From JBLNBQ01 sp050260095 (GTDB lineage: Bacteria > Bacillota > UBA5301 > DYFA01): a DNA stretch of 27,145 nt. A model generated the notes under the pieces. That model did not search any database and had not been told where the DNA came from. It was given only the letters and a program-made list of their open reading frames with translations. The position numbers were made by a program, and so were the translations under genes. Below are positions 21,443 to 27,145 of this stretch, piece by piece; within the stretch, counting starts at the first letter, position 1; every line of letters begins with the position of its first letter. The DNA is taken from positions 1 through 27,145 of the forward strand of contig JBLNBQ010000028.1 of the NCBI GenBank assembly GCA_050260095.1. The letters run 5' to 3'.

Positions 21443-22311
21443 GCCTTGCACCTCCGCTCAAGCTCCTCCCGGAGCGCCTGTTTCATCACGTCTAGCGGCG
21501 GGGTCACGCCCGTCCAGGCCTCGAAGGCCAGCGCGCCCTGGTGGACCAGCATCGGCAGCCCGCCCAGCGCCCGCGCCCCCCGCGCCCGGGCGAGCCCGAC
21601 CAACCGGCTCTCCGGCGGGTTGTGGATGACGTCGTAGAGGACTTGCCCTTCGTGCAGGAGCGCGGGGTCGACCACCGGCGTTGCGTCCACGTTGGGCCAC
21701 ATGCCGACCGGCGTGGCGTTGACCACGAGGTCGGCCTCAAAGACGGCTCCGGCCAGTGTCGCCCCGTCGAGCTGACGCCCCCGGCAGCTTCCGCCGGCCA
21801 CCTTGGCGGCTTTCTCCGCCAGACCGGCCACGTCTGCCACTCTTCCGGCGTCCTGATCGAAAACGGCGATCTCCGCGGCGCCGGCCATGGCGAAACTGGC
21901 GGCGATCGACCGGGCCACGCCGCCGGCCCCCACCAGCGCGATTCTGAACCCAGCCGGCTCGACGTCGAGTTCCTGCCGCAGGGCGCGCAGGCACCCTTCC
22001 CCGTCGGTGTTGTGCCCGTAGAGCGAACCGTCCTCCCGGACGACCACGGTGTTGGCCGACCCGACCAGACGCGCCTTCTCCGAGAGTTCGTCGAGGAATT
22101 CGACCGCGGCGATCTTGTGCGGCAGGCTAAGGTTCACTCCGGCGATCCCCAGCGCGGGCAAGCCCCGCAGGGCGTCGCCGATCTTCTCCGGGCGCACCGG
22201 GAAGGCCAGGTACAGCCAGTCAAGCCCCAGCGCCTGGAAGGCCGCGTTGTGCATGTAAGGCGAAAGGTTCTGGGCGACCGGCCACCCGCAGACACCCGCC
22301 AGTTTGGTCAT
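21439..22311 (-). CDS. aroE: Shikimate/quinate dehydrogenase-like protein (AroE family)
   Basis: This 290-residue enzyme has AroE landmarks in order: AQNLSPYMHNAAF, NLSLPHK with the catalytic Lys66, GHNTDGEG with Asp103, the NADP-binding GAGGVARSIAASF, NATPVGMWP, and GGLPMLVHQGALAFEAWTG. The usual NVTxPxK reads NLSLPHK, a small departure. AroE interconverts 3-dehydroshikimate and shikimate; related enzymes oxidise quinate. The ATG at 22311 follows a GGGGGA stretch, 14 bases after the dehydratase stop. Its place within a catabolic gene cluster and not beside other aro genes favours a quinate/shikimate-type degradation role, but the biosynthetic enzyme cannot be excluded. Confidence 0.88.
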   Translation of the reverse strand: MTKLAGVCGWPVAQNLSPYMHNAAFQALGLDWLYLAFPVRPEKIGDALRGLPALGIAGVNLSLPHKIAAVEFLDELSEKARLVGSANTVVVREDGSLYGHNTDGEGCLRALRQELDVEPAGFRIALVGAGGVARSIAASFAMAGAAEIAVFDQDAGRVADVAGLAEKAAKVAGGSCRGRQLDGATLAGAVFEADLVVNATPVGMWPNVDATPVVDPALLHEGQVLYDVIHNPPESRLVGLARARGARALGGLPMLVHQGALAFEAWTGVTPPLDVMKQALREELERRCKA

Positions 22312-22325
22312 CGCTGATCCCCCCG

Positions 22326-23990
22326 CTATTCGAGGTAAGCGCCCTTGGCGGCCGGCGCGCAGCCTTTCTGGTAGATGCGGAGCCACCCGGTGCAGGGGCG
22401 CTCCGGGCGCGTCCAGGCCTTCAGCCGGGCCGCCACCTCGGCCTCCGGGACCAAGAGGTCCACCGTCCGCCGGGGGATGTCGATCGCGATCAGATCGCCC
22501 TCCTGCACGATGGCCAAGGGACCGCCGTCGTACGCCTCCGGGCAGACGTGCCCGATGGCGGCGCCGCGGGTCGCCCCCGAGAAACGCCCGTCGGTGACGA
22601 GCGCCACCGAGTCGTCGAGGCCCGCGCCGCAGAGGGCCGACATGAAGGTCTCCAGGTGCTGCATCCCGGGGCCGCCCCGGGGCCCTTCGTAGCGGATGAC
22701 CACCACGTCGCCGGGCTTGATCTTCCCGGCGAGGAGCGCCTCCCACCCGGCCCGTTGCGAGTCGAAGACCCGGGCCGGCCCGGTGTGGACCAGCATCTCC
22801 GGGCGGACGGCCGACCACTTGACTACCGCCGTCCCCGGGGCCAGGCTCCCGCCGAGCACCGCCAGACCGCCCTCCGCCTGGAGAGGCTTCTCAAGCTCGT
22901 GGATCACGTCGCGCCGCCGCACCGTGCTCCCGGCGATGTTCTCGCCCAGCGTCCGCCCGGTCACCGTGAGGCAGTCGAGCGCCAGCAGGGGGCGCAACTC
23001 CTCGAGCAGCGCCGGCACGCCGCCGGCCTCGTCGAAGTCCTTCATCGTCTGCTTGCCGTTGGGATTGACCGCCATGAGGAAAGGCGTCTCCCGGGAGAGG
23101 CGGTCGAAGGCCTCGAGCCCCAGGTCGACCCCGGCCTCCCGGGCGATCGCCGGCAGGTGAAGGCAGGTGTTGGTCGACCCGCCCGCCGCCATGACGAACC
23201 GGATGGCATTCTCGAACGCCGGCAGGGTCATGATGTCGCGCGCCCGGATCCCCCGCCGCACCAGCTCCATCACCTGGCTGCCGGCCTCTTTGGCGAGTTG
23301 CAGCAGGTCGGCGCTGGTGGCGCAGGCCGCGCCGTTGCCGGGGAGCGACATCCCCAGCGCCTCGGAGACGCAACACATCGTGTTGGCCGTCCCGATGAAC
23401 GGGCAGGCGCCCACGGCCGGGCAGGAGCGGTCGGTGACCTCTTCGAAGTACCGCCGGTCCTTCTTGCCGGTGATCATCGCCGCGTACGCCGACTTGACGT
23501 CGGAGACCGTGACAGCCGCCCCGTCCACGAAGGCGGGGGTCATGTAGCCCCCGGTCACCAGGATGGCCGGCAGATTGAGGCGGGCCGCCGCCTGAAGGAG
23601 GCCGGGCACGATCTTGTCGCACGTGCCGAGCAGCACGAGGCCATCCAGGGCGTTCCCCTCGGCCATGGTCTCCACCTCGGCGGCGAGCAGGTCGCGGGCG
23701 GGAAGCGTGTAGCGGTCGCCGGGATGGTTGGAGCACATCCCGTCGCAGATGCCCAGCCCCGGGAATTCCAGCGGGCAGCCGCCGCCCTCGCGGATGCCTT
23801 CCTTGACCTTCGCCGTCAGTTGGCTCAAGTGGTAGTGGCCGGGGTTCAACTCGCTCCAGGTGTTCACGACGCCGATCCACGGCCGGGCCAGTTCCTTGTC
23901 GGTGAAGCCTTCCGCCTTCAGCAACGCCACCTGGTGGGCGATGGTCTCTTCCCCCAGCTCGGCCAGGCGGTTCAGCCGCCACTGCTTCAT
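22326..23990 (-). CDS. IlvD/Edd-family dehydratase (dihydroxy-acid or sugar-acid dehydratase)
   Basis: This 554-residue protein fits the family length. It has NTWSELNPGHYHL, GICDGMCSNHPGDRYTLPARDLL, GTCDKIVPGLL, a SCPAVGACPFIGTANTMCCVSEALGMSLPGNG cluster region, GGSTNTCLHLPAIARE and TDGRFSGATRGAAIGHVCPEA near the C-terminus. The last motif contains the catalytic serine base. The iron-sulfur cysteines are those of GTCDK and the ACPFIGTANTM region; the PGHxHL variant resembles cluster-labile bacterial IlvD. The family dehydrates 2,3-dihydroxy acids to 2-keto acids, in valine/isoleucine synthesis or in sugar-acid breakdown. No other ilv genes are near, so catabolic use is likelier. The start is ATG 23990 after GGGAG. 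Confidence 0.9.
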   Translation of the reverse strand: MKQWRLNRLAELGEETIAHQVALLKAEGFTDKELARPWIGVVNTWSELNPGHYHLSQLTAKVKEGIREGGGCPLEFPGLGICDGMCSNHPGDRYTLPARDLLAAEVETMAEGNALDGLVLLGTCDKIVPGLLQAAARLNLPAILVTGGYMTPAFVDGAAVTVSDVKSAYAAMITGKKDRRYFEEVTDRSCPAVGACPFIGTANTMCCVSEALGMSLPGNGAACATSADLLQLAKEAGSQVMELVRRGIRARDIMTLPAFENAIRFVMAAGGSTNTCLHLPAIAREAGVDLGLEAFDRLSRETPFLMAVNPNGKQTMKDFDEAGGVPALLEELRPLLALDCLTVTGRTLGENIAGSTVRRRDVIHELEKPLQAEGGLAVLGGSLAPGTAVVKWSAVRPEMLVHTGPARVFDSQRAGWEALLAGKIKPGDVVVIRYEGPRGGPGMQHLETFMSALCGAGLDDSVALVTDGRFSGATRGAAIGHVCPEAYDGGPLAIVQEGDLIAIDIPRRTVDLLVPEAEVAARLKAWTRPERPCTGWLRIYQKGCAPAAKGAYLE

Positions 23991-24035
23991 GTTCTCTCCC
24001 CCCTAGCGCCCAGCGCTGTCACGCTTTCCGGTCAC

Positions 24036-25400
24036 TCACGCCTTGCGGTTGCGCACGCCTTCCTGGTAGATGGGCAGGTAGATCTCGCTGTCCCTGACCA
24101 CGCACCCGGTGCGCCCACCGTCGCGCATGATGTCGGTGCACTTGCTGCAGGCGATGCAGACTTTGGCCGGGTCGAGGGCGCCCTTCTCCAAGAGGTCGCG
24201 GGCGAACGTGGGATACGCGAAGGCTTCCCGGCCCACGGCGGCGATGGACTGGTGACCCAGCCGCAGGTTGGCCGCGGCCGCGTTGCCCAGGAACTGGCGC
24301 AGCCAGGAGTAGGCCGTCCCGATCACCGTGATCTTTGGATGCCGCGCCTTGAGCTCGCGGGCCACGTGGAAGGCCCGGGCCACGCCGACCAGCGGATGCT
24401 CGTCGGGAATCGGCAGCCCGTTGGGAGGAGTGTCATACGGGCGGGTGAGGTAGGGGATGTGGTAGGGGTTGGCCAGCGACAGGCTCGCCAGCCGGACGCC
24501 GCGCCGGGAGAGTTCCCCAAGCAGGCGGTCGGGCTCGGTGAGGTCCACCGGCAGCGAACCAGGCTGATCGCCCTCGGTGTCGCGGCTGACGCCCCAGCCG
24601 TACGGATACGGCAGGCCGTCCCAGGTGTTCATGCGCAGCGCGATCTGGACATCGCCGCCCAGTTCGGCCCGGATCTTGTCGACGATGTTGAGCAGGAAGC
24701 GGGTCCGGTTCTCGAAGCTGCCGCCGTACCGGCCTTCCCGGAGATGGCTGCCGAGCAGTTCGGAGACGAGGTAGCGGTGGCAGCTCTTGATGTCGATCAC
24801 GTGGAACCCGGTCGCGGCGGCCACCCGGGCTGCCTGGACGTACCGGTCCTCCAGCCGCTCCAGCTCGTCGTCGGTGATGACCGGATAGTCGGGGCCGATG
24901 CCCACCCGGGGGTCGAGGAACGGGTTGTGCTGGGCGATCACCGGCTTCGGCGCGCCGTCGGGCTTGCTGTAGCGGCCGGAATGGGTGAGCTGCAGCACGC
25001 AGAGCGGCTCATGGTCCGGCCCCATGGCCTCCTTGGCCGCCTTCAGGGCCGCCTCCCTAAGCCGCGCCAGGGCCGTCACGTTTTCCGGGCTAGCGTATAG
25101 CTGCCGCGGGTTCGCCCGCCCCTCGTGCGCCACCGCGGTGGCCTCGAACCAGAGCAGCCCCGCCCCGCCGGCGCCGAACCGCTGGTAGCGGCGGAAGGTC
25201 AGTTCGTCGGGCTTGCCGTCGGCCGTGCCGTCGCAGCCCTCCATCGGATGGATGGCCAGCGAATTGGGGGTGCGGTGGCCGTAAACCTCCACCGGCCGGG
25301 CCAAGGGCGAAAGGTCGCGGTCGAAGGTGATGTCCAAACCCAACTGCTGTACGGCGGCCTCGAGTTCCTCAAGGCTCCGGTAGTGGAAACGTTCGTGCAT
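24036..25400 (-). CDS. NADH:flavin oxidoreductase / Old Yellow Enzyme-type protein with Fe-S motif
   Basis: This 454-residue TIM-barrel flavoprotein begins FHYRSLEELEAAVQQLG, then LAIHPMEGCDG and GAGGAGLLWFEATAV. It continues through QLTHSGRY and KSCHRYLVSELLGSHLREGRYGGSFENRTRFLLNIV, the FMN/substrate-site motifs of the family. Near the C-terminus CIACSKCTDIMRDGGRTGC places cysteines at about 415, 418, 421 and 433 in the spacing of the 4Fe-4S site of 2,4-dienoyl-CoA reductase relatives. The C-terminal NAD(P)H domain of those enzymes is absent. The ATG at 25400 has GGGAGG upstream; a TTG at 25472 would add 24 residues of unlikely sequence. Probable role is reduction of a conjugated C=C bond in the pathway. 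Confidence 0.87.
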   Translation of the reverse strand: MHERFHYRSLEELEAAVQQLGLDITFDRDLSPLARPVEVYGHRTPNSLAIHPMEGCDGTADGKPDELTFRRYQRFGAGGAGLLWFEATAVAHEGRANPRQLYASPENVTALARLREAALKAAKEAMGPDHEPLCVLQLTHSGRYSKPDGAPKPVIAQHNPFLDPRVGIGPDYPVITDDELERLEDRYVQAARVAAATGFHVIDIKSCHRYLVSELLGSHLREGRYGGSFENRTRFLLNIVDKIRAELGGDVQIALRMNTWDGLPYPYGWGVSRDTEGDQPGSLPVDLTEPDRLLGELSRRGVRLASLSLANPYHIPYLTRPYDTPPNGLPIPDEHPLVGVARAFHVARELKARHPKITVIGTAYSWLRQFLGNAAAANLRLGHQSIAAVGREAFAYPTFARDLLEKGALDPAKVCIACSKCTDIMRDGGRTGCVVRDSEIYLPIYQEGVRNRKA

Positions 25401-25464
25401 GCGCTGCTTTTCCTCCCCGTTGACCGGTTGCGCGCCAAGGGCGCCCAGTTCTTGCTCGGCTTTC

Positions 25465-26271
25465 TTAGTCAACGGCCCGATTTCCTTCTGTCACTTCCAC
25501 CCTGGCGACCCCCAGTTCCACCGACCGGACCTCCCATTCCCCCGCCGCGGTGAGCCACTGCGGGCCGGCCATGGCTCCGGTGAACACGAACTGCCCGGCC
25601 TCGAGCGCATCTCCCTGGGCGGCCAGTTTGCCCGCGAGCCACGCCACCAGTCCGGCCGCATCGCCGCCCAGTTTCTCGGCGGAACCCGAGTCGACCAGTT
25701 CCCCGTCCCGCCACAGGGTGAGGAAGACGCGGGCCAGGAGATCCCGGCCGCCGCCCTCCGCCAGCGACGTCCGGGCCGGACCCAGAAGGACGGCCCCCGC
25801 GCCGCAGTTGTCCGCGACCGCGGCCCGCCAGGTCGACGCCCCGCCCGCCAGGCGCGAATCCATCAGGTCAAAGCCCACCCCGATGGAGCAGGCTGCGAGA
25901 ATATGCTCGACGGTGATCGCGGTCCCCTCCGGAAGCGGGCGGTCCACGTGGAAGACGAGTTCGCCCTCGATCCCCGGCTTGAGCGCCGTCTCAAGCGAGT
26001 GGACTCCGCCGTCGGCCAGCACGTCGCCAGGGGCGAAGCGTCCGAAGATCGGCTCGGGCACGCCGTGCCTGGCCCGCGCTGCCGGGTCGGCCCATCCGAT
26101 CTTGTAGCCGGCCACGCGCCCACCTCCCCGGAGGCGGAAGCCCTCCTGCTGCACCGCGTAGGCCGTCTCTCCGTCCAGGGCCGCCAGCTTGGAGTTTAAT
26201 TCGACCGCGCTCCCCGTCCGGCGCGCCTCGTTGAGCGCCGCCGCGAACCTCGCCACGTCCGGCATCGTCAA
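25465..26271 (-). CDS. 2-keto-4-pentenoate hydratase-like protein (FAH superfamily)
   Basis: This protein of about 268 residues has the MhpD/DmpE-type layout: an N-terminal helix bundle, AGYKIGWADPAARARHGVPEPIFG, the metal-ligand region KPGIEGELVFHV, and a beta-rich C-terminus with FVFTGAMAGPQWLTAAGEWEV. Family members add water to, or decarboxylate, enolic 2-keto acids from ring cleavage, using Mg or Mn. The start is ambiguous: a TTG at 26271 has an ideal AGGAGG eight bases upstream, whereas the ATG at 26265 is too far from it; I keep the TTG. It lies 55 bases after the symporter gene and just upstream of the oxidoreductase gene. The substrate is not determined. Confidence 0.86.
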   Translation of the reverse strand: MTMPDVARFAAALNEARRTGSAVELNSKLAALDGETAYAVQQEGFRLRGGGRVAGYKIGWADPAARARHGVPEPIFGRFAPGDVLADGGVHSLETALKPGIEGELVFHVDRPLPEGTAITVEHILAACSIGVGFDLMDSRLAGGASTWRAAVADNCGAGAVLLGPARTSLAEGGGRDLLARVFLTLWRDGELVDSGSAEKLGGDAAGLVAWLAGKLAAQGDALEAGQFVFTGAMAGPQWLTAAGEWEVRSVELGVARVEVTEGNRAVD

Positions 26272-26326
26272 GGCCAGACCCTCCTCTTGCTTTCAGGCTT
26301 CGTCCCTATTTCCATCACCGGGGGCC

Positions 26327-27145
26327 TCACTCCTGTGTCCGGAAGAGCCCCAAACCGCTCAGAAGCACCACCAGGATGGCGAGCGGCGCGGCATAGCGGA
26401 CCAGGAGGCAAAAACCCCACAGCAGCGTCCCGTTGCGCAGGCGGCCGCCGTTGCTCCCCTCCTTCCTGACCTCCGCGAAGCTCCACCGCCAACCAACGAA
26501 GAGGGCAGTGAGGATGCCGCCCACCGGGAGCAGGAGGTTGGACGAGACGAAGTCGTAGAGGTCGAAGAACCCTTTGCCGAAGAACCGGACCGGCCTTAGG
26601 ACGCTGAACGACAAGGTCGCCGGCGCGCCGAGCGCGGCCAGGGTCGCGGCGATCCCGGCGGCCGCCAGGGGGCGTCGCCACCGCAACCGCTCGACCAGAA
26701 AGGCCACCGGCACCTCGAAGAGCGAGATCATCGCGCCGGTCGCCGCGATGGCTGTGAGCAAAAAGAAGAGCGCCATGAAGACTCGCCCGAGCGGCATCGC
26801 GCTGAACACGGCCGGGATGGTGATGAAGAGCAGGGAAGGACCGGCGTCGGGCTTGAACCCGAAAGAAAAGACGGCGGGAAAGATAGCCAGGCCGGCCAGG
26901 AGCGAGACCGCGGTGTCCGCCGCCACCACCCGGACCGCCGTGGCGGGGAGGTTCGCTGCGTCTGGCTGGTAGCTGCCGAAGGTGATCATGGTGCCCATCC
27001 CCAGCGACAGCTTGAAGAAGGCCAGCCCCAACGCGGTGAGGGCGCCGGCCGCGCCGACCTTGGCGAAGTCGGGCTTGAGCAGGAAGGCCAGGCCCCGGGC
27101 CGCCCCTGGCAGGAGCAGCGCCCGGACGTCGCAGACGATCAGGAT
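26327..27145 (-). CDS. Sodium:neurotransmitter symporter-family transporter (N-terminus cut by window)
   Basis: The frame is open from the right edge to a stop at 26327 and encodes the last 272 residues of a membrane protein. FFKLSLGMGTMITFGSYQPDAANL is the SNF-family segment containing the conserved SLGMG sodium-site loop. RVFMALFFLLTAIAATGAMISLFEVPVAFLVERL and further hydrophobic helices follow. The family imports amino acids or related organic ions with sodium. The part shown includes about the last seven helices; the start lies outside the window. It heads the right-hand gene run and likely imports the compound degraded by it, though transport of an unrelated amino acid is possible. Confidence 0.9.
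   Translation of the reverse strand: MLIVCDVRALLLPGAARGLAFLLKPDFAKVGAAGALTALGLAFFKLSLGMGTMITFGSYQPDAANLPATAVRVVAADTAVSLLAGLAIFPAVFSFGFKPDAGPSLLFITIPAVFSAMPLGRVFMALFFLLTAIAATGAMISLFEVPVAFLVERLRWRRPLAAAGIAATLAALGAPATLSFSVLRPVRFFGKGFFDLYDFVSSNLLLPVGGILTALFVGWRWSFAEVRKEGSNGGRLRNGTLLWGFCLLVRYAAPLAILVVLLSGLGLFRTQE

Noticed and set aside
25401..25472. Extended start of the Old-Yellow-type enzyme at TTG 25472
   Set aside because: The 24 extra residues (TKKAEQELGALGAQPVNGEEK) do not resemble the family, and the ATG at 25400 has a better-placed GGGAGG.

Overview
The window is a GC-rich bacterial chromosome segment, by eye roughly two thirds G+C, with tightly packed genes and frequent 1-4 base stop/start overlaps. 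The ribosome binding sites are of the AGGAGG type. A tandem guanine/ykkC-type riboswitch lies upstream of a clostridial-type nucleobase permease and a purine-type phosphoribosyltransferase. Together these suggest a high-GC member of the Bacillota (Limnochordia/Symbiobacteria/Moorella-like). This assignment is inference; there is no rRNA or other phylogenetic marker. I see no tRNA, CRISPR array, insertion sequence or replication origin.

Block 1 (1-10480, all minus strand) reads as one catabolic operon starting at an IclR regulator. Order of transcription: IclR regulator, sugar-type periplasmic binding protein, dual-domain ABC ATPase, two RbsC-type permeases, zinc alcohol dehydrogenase, fumarate-reductase-like flavoprotein, PfkB kinase of the 2-keto-3-deoxygluconate kinase type, and an enolase-superfamily enzyme cut by the left edge. 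It looks like uptake and oxidation of a sugar, polyol or sugar acid ending at a 2-keto-3-deoxy acid. A 41-base nested palindrome sits just upstream of the IclR start.

Block 2 (10557-12802, minus) is a LacI regulator translationally coupled to a Gfo/Idh/MocA oxidoreductase. The 192-base divergent region (12803-12994) carries two LacI-like palindromes 63 bases apart and two copies of a second palindrome just before a TetR gene.

Block 3 (12995-19236, plus) begins with a TetR protein that has two consecutive TetR-type helix-turn-helix domains, followed by a methyltransferase and a shortened MFS transporter. Next comes a promoter, a guanine riboswitch fused to a ykkC-class (probably PRPP) riboswitch and a terminator, then a nucleobase permease interrupted by an in-frame stop, and a phosphoribosyltransferase. 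After these lie remnants of a MalT-like regulator and a radical SAM protein, and an intact membrane-anchored SRPBCC protein. Several genes between 14.5 and 18.5 kb appear to have lost internal segments, so this stretch looks like it is decaying, unless the assembly is at fault.

Block 4 (19272-27145, minus) is a second catabolic run. Order of transcription: a sodium:neurotransmitter-type symporter cut by the right edge, a 2-keto-4-pentenoate hydratase-like protein, an Old-Yellow-type flavin oxidoreductase with a four-cysteine cluster motif, an IlvD/Edd dehydratase, a shikimate dehydrogenase-like protein, a zinc alcohol dehydrogenase and an M24/creatinase-fold protein. The substrate is not identifiable from sequence alone. 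The mix of cyclic-acid dehydrogenase, dehydratase and hydratase suggests breakdown of a hydroxylated ring or sugar-acid compound.
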